64,000 bases of DNA from Chryseobacterium lacus (GTDB taxonomy: Bacteria > Bacteroidota > Bacteroidia > Flavobacteriales > Weeksellaceae), in the NCBI RefSeq assembly GCF_003336205.1, contig NZ_QPIE01000006.1, forward strand, positions 1 through 64,000, given 5' to 3'. The position numbers and the translations under genes are program-made. This document shows, piece after piece, positions 1 to 7,074 of this stretch (positions are counted from its first letter, which is position 1; the number at the start of each line of letters is the position of its first letter). Below the pieces are notes generated by a model. It saw nothing but the letters and a program-made list of their open reading frames with translations, had not been told where the DNA came from and searched no databases.

Positions 1-112
1 ATAGTTCTCACAGATTTCACAGATTTTCACAGATGAATTTAAAGGAAAAAGGTAAAAGTAAAAGGCAAAAGGTAAAAGTTTAAAAGGGAAACTGGTTAGT
101 TGTTTAAGGAGC

Positions 113-173
113 AAATTTGCTTATTTGCTTATTTGCTTATTTGCTTATTTGCTTATTTGCTTATTTGCTTATT
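113..173. repeat. Octamer tandem repeat (TTATTTGC)n
   Basis: Six perfect tandem copies of TTATTTGC at 121-168 are preceded by the variant AAATTTGC and followed by TTATTGAC. The same octamer and its variants (TGATTTGC, CGAATTTG, TTATTCGC) recur in every long intergenic gap up to about 15.4 kb. Confidence 0.9.
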
Positions 174-236
174 GACGGTTAATCGATTAATCGGTTAATC
201 GGTAATTGTTTAGAGAAAGTAAATGTGTTCGCTCCG

Positions 237-311
237 GTACAAAAGAGGCTGAAATATTCCCCTCCTCCGGAGGGGTGGCATCCGACGAAGGAGGATGACG
301 GGGTGGTTTTT
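237..311 (+). repeat. R1 element, copy 1
   Basis: A full-length copy of the ~75-bp element. It starts GTACAAAAGAGGCTGAAATA, carries the palindromic core CCTCCGGAGG, then GGGTGGCATCCGACGAAGG, and ends GGGGTGGTTTTT. This copy is of the GACGAAGG subtype. Confidence 0.9.
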
Positions 312-336
312 CGCCGGTGAATTTCATGGTCTCTTT

Positions 337-1386
337 TTATGTTTTATCATTCTTCAAGCTCTTATACCAATAGAAAAACGCTTCCGGATTGGTCTTTTTT
401 AACTTGTTCAGTTTGTTGTAGGTTGGGTCTTCAATCAGCCAATCTTTAATTTCTAACGGATTTTTAAACCGTTCTACTTCCTGATTTTCTTTATTCAGTA
501 ATGAAGTCAGATAGGCAACTTTAGATGAAGCTGTTATGGCTTCTTCGATTGAAAAACGGTCAATAATGAAATTCGTAAAGTTCTTAATGCCTAACTGCAG
601 GTGTTTGAACTCGTCTGACTTCATATCTCTTTCTGCTAAGGTATAACAAGCATTCCAAGTGTCTTTCAATACCTCGTCAACATCAATATGTAACTTTCGA
701 TAGCCGATTTCCTCCCGTACCACCCTCGCATAGCTTTCTTTTACCACGTTGAGATTAGTGAGTTGGTCAAACAAGAAGCCTATATCATACAATTGTTTAA
801 TGATTTCGACAGGTCTGTTTTTTGAATACAATATACCTGTGGTTTTGGGTGCAAAAGCGGTTAATTTATCTCCCAAAATAGCCTCGAACGTTGGTAATAC
901 AACCATCGTATTTTCACCCGACGTGGCTAACCAACTATGATTTATCAGATATTCTCTTGTTTCAGGATATGGATTAGGCGTGTAGAGCAAATCTAACAGT
1001 ATCGGTTCTTCGTGGCCATCTACGACACTTTTATAGAAGACCTTAAAATGCCCGAGAGGGGCGTCAGGTGTATGTTTTCGATCGTTATCCTCTTCCCAAC
1101 GGATAAACATTTCCAATTGAGTTACCTTTTCTATGACCTCCTTGATTTTATCTTCTGATTCTTCTGTAATAATGTCAATGTCTATCGAAAACCGTTTCGG
1201 TGTTTCCGTTGCTAAAAGTAAAGCGGTTCCGCCCTTAAACACAAAATTCAGATTATGCAATTGCAATTGCTCCAAAAGTGTTAAAGCGTATATTACTTTT
1301 TCAATCAGTTTTGGGTCAATGCGTTTACCCAACGTGTTTCGTACGTTGGTAATCCATTCTATTGTATGTGACTTTGTATGTATCAT
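337..1386 (-). CDS. AbiEii/AbiGii-type nucleotidyltransferase toxin
   Basis: A 349-residue protein of the AbiEii/AbiGii toxin family (MNT-fold nucleotidyltransferases, toxins of type IV toxin-antitoxin and abortive-infection systems). The family signature is clear near residues 50-75: FKGGTALLL followed by RFSIDIDII, which gives the Gly-Gly turn and the DxD metal-binding pair. Family members are thought to poison translation by nucleotidylating tRNA or protein targets; the target of this one cannot be read from sequence. It is the second gene of a leftward operon, 28 bp after the AbiEi-like gene (1415-2140), in the usual antitoxin-first order. The reading frame is intact and full length for the family. 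It lies between repeat-rich gaps, consistent with a mobile accessory module. Confidence 0.88.
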   Translation of the reverse strand: MIHTKSHTIEWITNVRNTLGKRIDPKLIEKVIYALTLLEQLQLHNLNFVFKGGTALLLATETPKRFSIDIDIITEESEDKIKEVIEKVTQLEMFIRWEEDNDRKHTPDAPLGHFKVFYKSVVDGHEEPILLDLLYTPNPYPETREYLINHSWLATSGENTMVVLPTFEAILGDKLTAFAPKTTGILYSKNRPVEIIKQLYDIGFLFDQLTNLNVVKESYARVVREEIGYRKLHIDVDEVLKDTWNACYTLAERDMKSDEFKHLQLGIKNFTNFIIDRFSIEEAITASSKVAYLTSLLNKENQEVERFKNPLEIKDWLIEDPTYNKLNKLKKTNPEAFFYWYKSLKNDKT

Positions 1387-1414
1387 AATTTATATAGAAT
1401 TGGCATAAGCAAAT

Positions 1415-2140
1415 TTATTTTGCCAAACCTATATTTATCAGTTCATTAATTTCTCTTGCTCTGTTTCTTCGGATAGCATATCTGCGCATTTTTAACTCAT
1501 TTAAAGTGTATTTTTCCACCACACTCCGCATAATAAATTCCTTTTCGCTCTGCTGTGCCGAAAAAAGTGCCGTGTCAATTAGCATATCCACCAATAATTT
1601 TTCCAATGAGGGGATAATGACTTTTTGTTCTTCTATCAAAGGAGCTTCAGAAACCATATTTTTTACGATAACAACACCGTCAAGATTGTTGATATAACGG
1701 TCAAATAGTTCTTCATCGGGATTTAGAAAAATATTTTTCATCGTTTCACTTAGATACCCAAACACTGATTCACAAGCGTCTTTCTCAACTTCTAAAACGA
1801 TATAATGTTTGAATGGCTGATGACGCATAAAATCATGCAACCACACAGTATCCCAGACACAAAAAGCGATATAAGGGAATTCCCGCTTTATCTTATTGAA
1901 TATTCTTTTCAGCGTAGTTGAAATGTTCGGTTGAAAAGATGCATGACGATCCAATTCATAAATCCCTCTGGACGGAGAATGGATAACTCCCTTCTTTTTT
2001 AGCCTGGATAGATACATATTAATGGTATTGTCAGACCAATCAGGAAAATCTTTTTTGATTGAACCGACAAGCTTCTGCTTGGAAAGCCTCTCGTTTCCCT
2101 TGAAATAACGACCAATATATTTTTCTAACGCTGCTGCCAA
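1415..2140 (-). CDS. AbiEi-like antitoxin with winged HTH
   Basis: A 241-residue protein. Residues 1-70 look like a winged helix-turn-helix (LSKQKLVGSIKKDFP, then NTINMYLSRLKKKGVI and a GIYEL wing), as in AbiEi antitoxins, which repress their own promoter. The rest is an alpha/beta domain like the DUF6577/AbiEi C-terminal region, needed in the family for neutralising the toxin. It directly precedes the AbiEii toxin gene with a 28-bp gap, so the two form a type IV toxin-antitoxin operon. The antitoxin identity rests on the HTH and on the partner gene more than on strong sequence landmarks. The start at 2140 (MAAALEKYIGRYF) is the only Met before the HTH. Confidence 0.8.
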   Translation of the reverse strand: MAAALEKYIGRYFKGNERLSKQKLVGSIKKDFPDWSDNTINMYLSRLKKKGVIHSPSRGIYELDRHASFQPNISTTLKRIFNKIKREFPYIAFCVWDTVWLHDFMRHQPFKHYIVLEVEKDACESVFGYLSETMKNIFLNPDEELFDRYINNLDGVVIVKNMVSEAPLIEEQKVIIPSLEKLLVDMLIDTALFSAQQSEKEFIMRSVVEKYTLNELKMRRYAIRRNRAREINELINIGLAK

Positions 2141-2226
2141 AATCTTTTTTACGGCAAATGTACTATTAGTTTATATAAGTTCGGCACAAAATCTATATTT
2201 TATCAAAGTTATATTTTCGGTAGCCA

Positions 2227-2266
2227 GAAAAAATCCCGGGACAGCTCCTTCTAGGGTTGGGGTAAA
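2227..2266 (+). repeat. R2 hairpin element, right arm missing
   Basis: Begins GAAAAAATCCCGGGACAGCT and continues CTAGGGTTGGGGTAAAAT, as in the copies at 6479 and 6773. It runs straight into TCGGTTAATCGG octamers, so the closing CCGGGATTTTT arm is absent. Confidence 0.75.
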
Positions 2267-2366
2267 ATCGGTTAATCGGTTAATTGTTTAGAAAGAGCGA
2301 ATTTGCAAATTTGCTGATGAAAGGTTTAATCGTTTAATCGTTTAGCCAGAGTGAATTTTTCCCTCA

Positions 2367-2441
2367 GTACAAGAGAGGTTGAAATATTCCCCTCCTCCGG
2401 AGGGGTGGCATCCGACGAAGGAGGATGACGGGGTGGTTTTT
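2367..2441 (+). repeat. R1 element, copy 2
   Basis: Full-length R1 of the GACGAAGG subtype, with AAGAGAGGTTGAAAT at its left end. Same orientation as copy 1. Confidence 0.9.
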
Positions 2442-2615
2442 GCTTAGTGACAAAAAACTTCGTTTGTCATTCCGTAGGAAGCTCAACGGTTAACGGCCAT
2501 CTGAATGGCGAATTGATTACTCGATTAAGCGATTAATTGGTTAATCGTTTAGACAGAGTGATTTTGCTGATGAAAGGTTCAATTGGTTAATCAGTTAATT
2601 GTTTAGCCAGAGTGA

Positions 2616-2654
2616 ATTTGCTTATTTGCTTATTTGCTTTTTTGCTTTTTTGCT
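2616..2654. repeat. Octamer tract TTATTTGC / TTTTTTGC
   Basis: Tandem TTATTTGC copies pass into TTTTTTGC variants, then TGATTAAAGG. The 8-bp period is kept across the variants. Confidence 0.8.
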
Positions 2655-2706
2655 GATTAAAGGTTTAATCGTTTAATCGTTTAGCCAGAGTAAATTTTTC
2701 CCTCCA

Positions 2707-2782
2707 ATACAAAAGAGGCTGAAATATTCCCCTCCTCCGGAGGGGTGGCGTCCGACGACAGGAGGATGACGGGGTGGTTTTT
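2707..2782 (+). repeat. R1 element, copy 3
   Basis: Full-length R1 of the GACGACAGG subtype, one base longer than copies 1 and 2, with GCGTCC in place of GCATCC. Confidence 0.9.
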
Positions 2783-2855
2783 TGCTTATTCGCTTATTTA
2801 CAAATTTGCTGAATCGCTCGTTAATTGTTTAATCGGTTAGGTGTTTAGAAAGTGA

Positions 2856-2932
2856 ATTTGCTTATTTGCTAATTTGCTGATTTGCGAATTTGCTGATTTG
2901 CGAATTTGCTTATTCGCTTATTTACAAATTTG
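2856..2932. repeat. Octamer tract, mixed TTGC variants
   Basis: Tandem 8-bp units TTATTTGC, TAATTTGC, TGATTTGC, CGAATTTG and TTATTCGC follow one another in phase, ending shortly before the HigB promoter. Confidence 0.75.
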
Positions 2933-2989
2933 TTTATTGATGATAGCAGAGATTTTTACCATACATTTTAGACTTTGAACAATTTACTC

Positions 2990-3020
2990 TTGTTTCCTAA
3001 AGAAGAAACTTTTACCTTTG
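2990..3020 (+). promoter_or_regulatory. Promoter of the HigB/HigA pair
   Basis: A TTG at 2990-2992 and a perfect TAnnTTTG box (TACCTTTG, 3013-3020) are separated by 20 bp, matching the Bacteroidota -33/-7 arrangement. The start codon follows 22 bp later. Confidence 0.65.
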
Positions 3021-3042
3021 CTTTATCAATAACATTGTTTGA

Positions 3043-3387
3043 ATGGATTCATATAAGTTTCGGGTTGAGTTTTTAGAAGAGGCAAAAAGCTTTTTGGACG
3101 GACTTGATGAGAAATCAAGGAATAAGGTTATTTACAACATCTGGAAAGCCAGAAGCACAAGTGACAAGGAACTTTTTAAGAAACTACAAGACGAAATCTG
3201 GGAGTTCAGAACAAAATATAACAAATCGTATTATCGCCTTTTTGCGTTTTGGGATAAAACTGACAAAATTGACACAGTGGTTATTTCAACCCACGGCCTG
3301 ATTAAAAAGACGGATAAAATTTCCAGAAGTGAAATCGAAAAGGCAGTTAGATTAAGAGAAAAATATTTTAATATTAAAAAGAAATGA
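3043..3387 (+). CDS. HigB/RelE-superfamily toxin (Gp49-like)
   Basis: A 114-residue protein resembling the phage Gp49-like/HigB branch of RelE mRNA interferases. Typical features are the segment KLQDEIWEFRTKYNKSYYRL, then FAFWDKT and VVISTHGLIKKTDKI, a C-terminal helix, and many Lys and Arg. RelE-family toxins cleave mRNA at the ribosome; which residues cut here cannot be fixed by eye. The toxin comes first and overlaps the antitoxin gene by 4 bp (ATGA at 3384-3387), the toxin-first order typical of HigBA and implying translational coupling. A strong-looking promoter lies 22 bp upstream. Confidence 0.87.
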   Translation: MDSYKFRVEFLEEAKSFLDGLDEKSRNKVIYNIWKARSTSDKELFKKLQDEIWEFRTKYNKSYYRLFAFWDKTDKIDTVVISTHGLIKKTDKISRSEIEKAVRLREKYFNIKKK

Positions 3388-3692
3388 AAACATATAGCTT
3401 AGAGGATTTGACCGACCATTACATCGGAAAGAAAGGAACAGAAAAGCGTGACGAATTTGAAAACGAACTTCGTCTTGACCTGTTAGGACAAGCCATTAAA
3501 CAAGCAAGACTGGAACGTCACCTGACACAACAGGAATTAGGAGACCTCGTTGGTGTGAAAAAGGCACAGATTTCTAAGATTGAGAACAGCACAACGGATG
3601 CGAGGCTTACGACTATTCTGAAAGTGTTTGAAGCTTTAGGAGCAAAAGTGAATTTTAATGTAGAACTCAACAATAAAAGAATAGCATACTGA
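3384..3692 (+). CDS. HigA-like XRE-family antitoxin
   Basis: A 102-residue protein with a Cro/C1-type helix-turn-helix at about residues 33-85 (AIKQARLERHLTQQELGDLV, then KKAQISKIENS and LTTILKVFEALG). It should bind and neutralise the toxin encoded just upstream and repress the shared promoter through the HTH. The start codon overlaps the toxin stop codon (ATGA), so translation is probably coupled. The N-terminal ~30 residues (SLEDLTDHYIGKKGTEKRDE) are typical of HigA partners of Gp49-like toxins. Confidence 0.9.
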   Translation: MKTYSLEDLTDHYIGKKGTEKRDEFENELRLDLLGQAIKQARLERHLTQQELGDLVGVKKAQISKIENSTTDARLTTILKVFEALGAKVNFNVELNNKRIAY

Positions 3693-3796
3693 ATAATGCC
3701 TCTTTCTTTTACGGGTTTACAGAAGTGCTGATTGCTGGTTAATTGGTTAATTGGTTAATCGGTTAGTTGTTTAGAAAGAGTGAATTTTTCTCTCCA

Positions 3797-3829
3797 GTAC
3801 AAAAGTGGCTGAAATATTCCCCTCCTCTG
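3797..3829 (+). repeat. R1 element, copy 4 (truncated, joined to R3)
   Basis: The left half of R1 (GTACAAAAGTGGCTGAAATA, then TTCCCCTCCTC) stops inside the palindrome and continues directly as the R3 hairpin. Confidence 0.8.
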
Positions 3830-3880
3830 CGGTGGCTGAGGCTCTCGAAGCCACTGCAGAAGATCGGTTTGCGTTAATGG
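3828..3880 (+). repeat. R3 hairpin element, copy 1
   Basis: Contains the inverted repeat GTGGCT...AGCCAC around GAGGCTCTCGA, followed by AGATCGGTTTGCGTTAATGG. The same element occurs at 11788-11840. Confidence 0.8.
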
Positions 3881-3943
3881 TTAAACGATTAATCGATTAA
3901 TCCTTAGAGGAGCGAATTTGCTTATTCGCTTATTTACAAATTT

Positions 3944-3994
3944 GCTAATGGCTGATGGCTGATGGCTGATGGCTGATGGCTGACTGCTGATGGC
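3944..3994. repeat. Octamer tract (GCTGATGG)n
   Basis: About six tandem GCTGATGG/GCTAATGG/GCTGACTG units. This is a second octamer family with the same 8-bp period as the TTATTTGC tracts. Confidence 0.85.
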
Positions 3995-4018
3995 TTACAA
4001 AGTGAATTTTTCTCTCCG

Positions 4019-4094
4019 GTACAAAAGAGGCTGAAATATTCCCCTCCTCCGGAGGGGTGGCAGCCGACGAAGGAGGATGACGGGGTGGGTTTTT
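4019..4094 (+). repeat. R1 element, copy 5
   Basis: Full-length R1 of the GACGAAGG subtype with GCAGCC and an extra G (GGGGTGGGTTTTT) at the right end. Confidence 0.9.
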
Positions 4095-4135
4095 GATGGT
4101 TAAACGATTAATCGGTTAGTTGTTTAGAAAGTGAA

Positions 4136-4198
4136 TTTGCTGATTTGCTGATTTGCGTATTTGCTAATTTGCGTATTTGCGTATTTGCGTATTTGCGA
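4136..4198. repeat. Octamer tract TGATTTGC / CGTATTTG
   Basis: Tandem 8-bp units TGATTTGC, CGTATTTG and CTAATTTG run in phase to within about 16 bp of the stop codon of the leftward ATPase gene. Confidence 0.8.
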
Positions 4199-4214
4199 CT
4201 TTGGATGATACCAT

Positions 4215-5426
4215 TTATTTCCATTGATTATTGAGAAAACTTCTTAGGTCAATAATCTGAATCCCTTCAACTGAGTTTCCAGAGAAAGTATCCATTGTAA
4301 CCATCATTTTGGGATAATTATCCTTTATCTTTTGCAGATTTCCGAATTCTCTCTCCAGCGTTTTTTCTTCAAGTAAAGTTAAAGCAACCTGAATGTATAG
4401 TTTTTCTCCTTTATTCTCGGCCAGAAAATCTATCTCGTATTCACTAAGTACGCCTGTTTTTACGGTATATCCTTCCACCAAAAGATGATTGTAGACCACA
4501 TTTTCCAATATTTTGCCCCGATCTTCCAGACGATAGCCCCATAAAGCATTGCGGATACCCAAATTCTCAAAATAATATTTTTCCCCTATTTCAAAAAGAC
4601 GCTTTCCTTCTATATCATAGCGCTTTACCTGATGGATCAGAAAAGCATTCGTAAGATGCCGGATATAGAGCTGCACCTGATTAGGGGCAATATTTATTTT
4701 TTGAGACTTCAAAAAGTCGCTGATCTTTTTTGCTGAAAAAATACTCCCTGTATTGGACACTAAAAAGAAAACCAACTGCTCAAGAAACACCGTATTCCGA
4801 ACAGCATACCGATTGATGACATCGCGAAAAACGATGGTAGAATAAATATTTTTAAGATATTCGAAAATAATATGATCCTCAAAAGGAAGGTGCTTTAGAT
4901 AGGGCAATCCACCATACTGAAGATATTTTTCCAACGAATCAGGATCATCTTCTAACTCATGAAACAATAAGAATTCCTGATACGATAAACTATATACCGT
5001 AATCTCAATAGCCCGGCCGCTCAAATGTCCGGAAATATCTCCTGATAAAAGATTCGCATTGCTGCCTGTACAATACAGATCCAGATCAGTATCTAATAAC
5101 AACGACCGAAGGGCAGATTCAAAATCCTGAATATCCTGTATCTCATCTATGAAAACATACGTTTTACTGTTGAGTGATTTGTTTTGCAATACGTATTGAT
5201 GTAGATCTGCTGCATTTTTAATTTCTGAAAAAGCCAAATCTTCTTTATTAATATAAAGGATTTTAGCCCTGGGATGCTCTGCCTGAATAAGCTGCATTAA
5301 CTGAAAGAGGAGATAACTCTTTCCGACCCTTCGCTGTCCGGTAAAACATTTTATCAAACTTTTCCCGATGAAGGGCTGCACCCTGTCAATATAAATCGGC
5401 CGAACAATAGTATCTTGATCAAACAT
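4215..5426 (-). CDS. AAA ATPase with DUF4143-type C-terminus
   Basis: Predicted 403-residue P-loop ATPase. The Walker A motif is GQRRVGKSYLL (near residue 30), Walker B is YVFIDEIQDI, and a TGSNANLLSGD sensor-like segment follows. The C-terminal half matches the DUF4143 layout: a winged-helix region, then an alpha/beta domain with SEYEIDFLAENKGEKLYIQV, which resembles a PD-(D/E)XK core (D, then E-x-K spacing). The biochemical role of this family is unknown; it is common in Bacteroidota accessory regions. I chose the Met at 5426 (MFDQDTIVRPIYIDRVQ), because the 10 residues encoded upstream (PELIITIIIM) look like AT-rich leader. The gene stands alone between repeat blocks. Confidence 0.85.
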   Translation of the reverse strand: MFDQDTIVRPIYIDRVQPFIGKSLIKCFTGQRRVGKSYLLFQLMQLIQAEHPRAKILYINKEDLAFSEIKNAADLHQYVLQNKSLNSKTYVFIDEIQDIQDFESALRSLLLDTDLDLYCTGSNANLLSGDISGHLSGRAIEITVYSLSYQEFLLFHELEDDPDSLEKYLQYGGLPYLKHLPFEDHIIFEYLKNIYSTIVFRDVINRYAVRNTVFLEQLVFFLVSNTGSIFSAKKISDFLKSQKINIAPNQVQLYIRHLTNAFLIHQVKRYDIEGKRLFEIGEKYYFENLGIRNALWGYRLEDRGKILENVVYNHLLVEGYTVKTGVLSEYEIDFLAENKGEKLYIQVALTLLEEKTLEREFGNLQKIKDNYPKMMVTMDTFSGNSVEGIQIIDLRSFLNNQWK

Positions 5427-5542
5427 TATTATAATTGTAATTATAAGTTCAGGCAAATATATAAAAAGTTATCATCATACTTTAAAGTTTGCCTTGATCA
5501 CGAAAGTCGAAGTAAGTGAAAAAGAAATTTGCTGATCCATTG

Positions 5543-5590
5543 TTAATCGGTTAACTGTTTAATCGGTTAATCGGTTAATGGGTTAATCGA
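5543..5590. repeat. Octamer tract (GGTTAATC)n
   Basis: Tandem TTAATCGG/TTAACTGT/TTAATGGG units, the third 8-bp family, directly before R1 copy 6. Confidence 0.8.
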
Positions 5591-5595
5591 TAATC

Positions 5596-5670
5596 GTACA
5601 AAAGTGGCTGAAATATTCCCCTCCTCCGGAGGGGTGGCATCCGACGACAGGAGGATGACGGGGTGGTTCC
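5596..5670 (+). repeat. R1 element, copy 6, upstream of the DUF559 gene
   Basis: Full-length R1 of the GACGACAGG subtype that ends GGGGTGGTTCCTC instead of a T-run. It finishes 41 bp before the DUF559 start codon and forms the left half of an inverted pair with the element at 6145. Confidence 0.9.
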
Positions 5671-5711
5671 TCGATGGTGGTTGAAGTTTTCTTATTTTTA
5701 TCCAAAAAAAC

Positions 5712-6134
5712 ATGGAAATAATAACCCATATCCGCGATATTCCCATTCTGAAACCAACGGCACCCCATTTACCTTATAACAAAAATCTTAAAACTTTACT
5801 TTCAGGTAAACGAAAAGCCGGAATTCTCTGTGAAGTGCTCTTTTGGCAGCAAGTTCATAAGAAAAAATTTTACAAGATTGATTTCGACCGGCAAAGAATC
5901 ATCGGAAATTATATTGTGGATTTCTATGTCAAAAATTTAGGGTTGGTGGTTGAAATTGATGGATGGACTCACGAGGATAAAGTTGAGTACGATCGGCAGC
6001 GACAAAGGGAGTTGGAAAGTCTCGGCCTCAAGGTTTTCAGGATTTCCAATTATGACGTATTGCATCATCTGGCCATTGTTATGAAGGAACTGGAGGATTT
6101 TATTATTCTGCATTATGGTGCAAAAGAAACGTAA
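5712..6134 (+). CDS. DUF559-family nuclease-fold protein
   Basis: A 140-residue protein of the DUF559 family, which shares the PD-(D/E)XK/Vsr-like restriction-endonuclease fold. Visible landmarks are CEVLFWQQVHKKKFYKIDFD, then QRIIGNYIVDFY (conserved Asp), then LVVEIDGWTHEDK (E-x-D with the following H) and LKVFRISNYDVL. The acidic residues are in the expected order, so a metal-dependent nuclease is likely, but no DUF559 substrate is well established. The gene is bracketed by repeat elements: R1 copy 6 ends 41 bp upstream, and an opposite-orientation relative begins 11 bp downstream. That arrangement suggests the gene and repeats travel together. The start at 5712 is the first ATG and gives the usual family length. 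Confidence 0.88.
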   Translation: MEIITHIRDIPILKPTAPHLPYNKNLKTLLSGKRKAGILCEVLFWQQVHKKKFYKIDFDRQRIIGNYIVDFYVKNLGLVVEIDGWTHEDKVEYDRQRQRELESLGLKVFRISNYDVLHHLAIVMKELEDFIILHYGAKET

Positions 6135-6144
6135 AGAAAGGTTG

Positions 6145-6198
6145 AACCACCCCACCGCTTCGCTGACGCAAAACGGCACCCCACCGGAGCAGAGGAAT
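6145..6198 (-). repeat. R1-related element, opposite orientation, copy 1
   Basis: On the minus strand it starts ATTCCTC, has CTCCGGTGGGGTG, then GCGTCAGCG, and ends GCGGTGGGGTGGTT. Its two ends match R1, while the middle is different. It lies 11 bp after the DUF559 stop codon. Confidence 0.75.
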
Positions 6199-6253
6199 GT
6201 ACATTTTTAGGTTTTTTGGGGAAAGAGAATGGGCATTATGGAAACGGACGACC

Positions 6254-6308
6254 AACCACCCCACCGTTTCGCTGACGCTAAACGGCGCCCCTCCATGGGA
6301 GGGGAATT
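6254..6308 (-). repeat. R1-related element, opposite orientation, copy 2
   Basis: Ends match R1 (AATTCCCC and GGGGTGGTT on the minus strand). The core has two hairpins: CCCCTCC/GGAGGGG around a 3-nt loop (6288-6304), and CCGTTT...AAACGG. It is the closest relative of the element at 6145. Confidence 0.78.
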
Positions 6309-6335
6309 GTGACCGCGGGTCAACTTAGTTCTCCA

Positions 6336-6411
6336 GTACAAAAGAGGCTGAAATATTCCCCTCCTCCGGAGGGGTGGCAGCCGACGAAGGAGGATGACGG
6401 GGTGGTTTTTT
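6336..6411 (+). repeat. R1 element, copy 7
   Basis: Full-length R1, GACGAAGG subtype with GCAGCC. It is the first module of a composite unit that is repeated at 6627. Confidence 0.9.
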
Positions 6412-6478
6412 GATGGTTAAACGATTAATCGGTTAGTTGTTTAGAAAGAGTGAATATTGAGATCTGTTCTTGGTAGAC

Positions 6479-6535
6479 AAAAAAATCCCGGGACATCTCC
6501 TTTTAGGGTTGGGGTAAAATAGACCGGGGTTTTTG
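6479..6535 (+). repeat. R2 hairpin element
   Basis: AAAAAAATCCCGGG at the left and CCGGGGTTTTTG at the right form an inverted repeat around ACATCTCCTTTTAGGGTTGG. The arms could form a terminator-like hairpin in either direction, but no gene ends beside it. Confidence 0.8.
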
Positions 6536-6626
6536 CGAATTTGCTAATTTGCGAATTTGCTGATGGCTGATGGCTGATTGCAGATAGCTGATTGCTGATG
6601 GCTTACAAAGTGAATTTTTCTCTCCA

Positions 6627-6704
6627 GTACAAAAAGTGGTTGAAATATTCCCCTCCTTCGGAGGGGTGGCATCCGACGACAGGAGGATGACGGGGTGGAT
6701 TTTT
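6627..6704 (+). repeat. R1 element, copy 8
   Basis: Full-length R1, GACGACAGG subtype, with CTTCGG in place of CTCCGG and GGGTGGATTTTT at the right end. Confidence 0.9.
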
Positions 6705-6772
6705 GATGGTTAAACGATTAATTGGTTAGTTGTTTAGAAAGAGTGAATATCGAGATCTGTTCTTGGTAGACC

Positions 6773-6828
6773 AAAAAATCCCAGGACATCTCCTTTTAGG
6801 GTTGGGGTAAAATGGACCGGGATTTTTG
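6773..6828 (+). repeat. R2 hairpin element
   Basis: AAAAAATCCCAGG and CCGGGATTTTTG arms around the same core as the copy at 6479. The single G-to-A change in the left arm weakens the hairpin. Confidence 0.8.
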
Positions 6829-6901
6829 CGAATTTGCTGATTTGCGAATTTGCGAATTTGCTTATTGACGGTTAATCGGTTAATGGGTTAATCGATTAAT
6901 C

Positions 6902-6978
6902 GTACAAAAGTGACCGAAATATTCCCTCCTCTGGAGGGGTGGCATCCGACGACAGGAGGATGACGGGGTGGTTTTTTT
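6902..6978 (+). repeat. R1 element, copy 9 (variant)
   Basis: R1 of the GACGACAGG subtype with a changed palindrome (CCCTCCTCTGGAGGGG) and AAGTGACCGAAATATT at its left end. Confidence 0.85.
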
Positions 6979-7019
6979 GCTGGTGAATTTTAGAAAGAGC
7001 GAATTCGCTTGTTTACAAA

Positions 7020-7074
7020 TTTGCTTTTTTGCTTTTTTGCTTTTTTGCTTTTTTGCCTATTCGCTTATTCGCTT
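7020..7074. repeat. Octamer tract TTTTTTGC / TTATTCGC
   Basis: Four or more tandem TTTTTTGC units, then CTATTCGC and TTATTCGC, all in 8-bp phase. Confidence 0.8.

Larger units (their letters stand above)
1..336. repeat. Intergenic repeat mosaic at window start
   Basis: No gene is visible here. The stretch holds A-rich imperfect repeats (AAAGGTAAAAGT type), six perfect copies of the octamer TTATTTGC at 121-168, a short GGTTAATC/CGATTAAT tract around 180-208, and one full R1 element at 237-311. It lies at the 3' side of the leftward AbiE operon, so it carries no obvious promoter duty for that operon. Confidence 0.8.
2141..3042. repeat. Repeat-rich intergenic gap, 0.9 kb
   Basis: No convincing gene. 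The order of parts is: AT-rich promoter region of the AbiE operon; a half R2 hairpin (2227-2266); GGTTAATC-type octamers; R1 copies 2 and 3; a unique piece at about 2441-2510; TTATTTGC-type octamers; then the promoter of the HigB/HigA pair. Confidence 0.75.
3693..4214. repeat. Repeat-rich intergenic gap, 0.5 kb
   Basis: No gene seen. The gap contains GGTTAATT octamers, a truncated R1 joined to an R3 hairpin (3797-3880), GCTGATGG octamers, a full R1 (4019-4094) and TGATTTGC/CGTATTTG octamers up to the 3' end of the next gene. Confidence 0.75.

Noticed and set aside
5583-5768. A 61-codon leftward ORF over R1 copy 6 as a protein (PPRHPPVVGCHPSGGGEYF)
   Set aside because: It is the reverse translation of the R1 element itself; the same peptide would come from each R1 copy, and it lies over the DUF559 start region.
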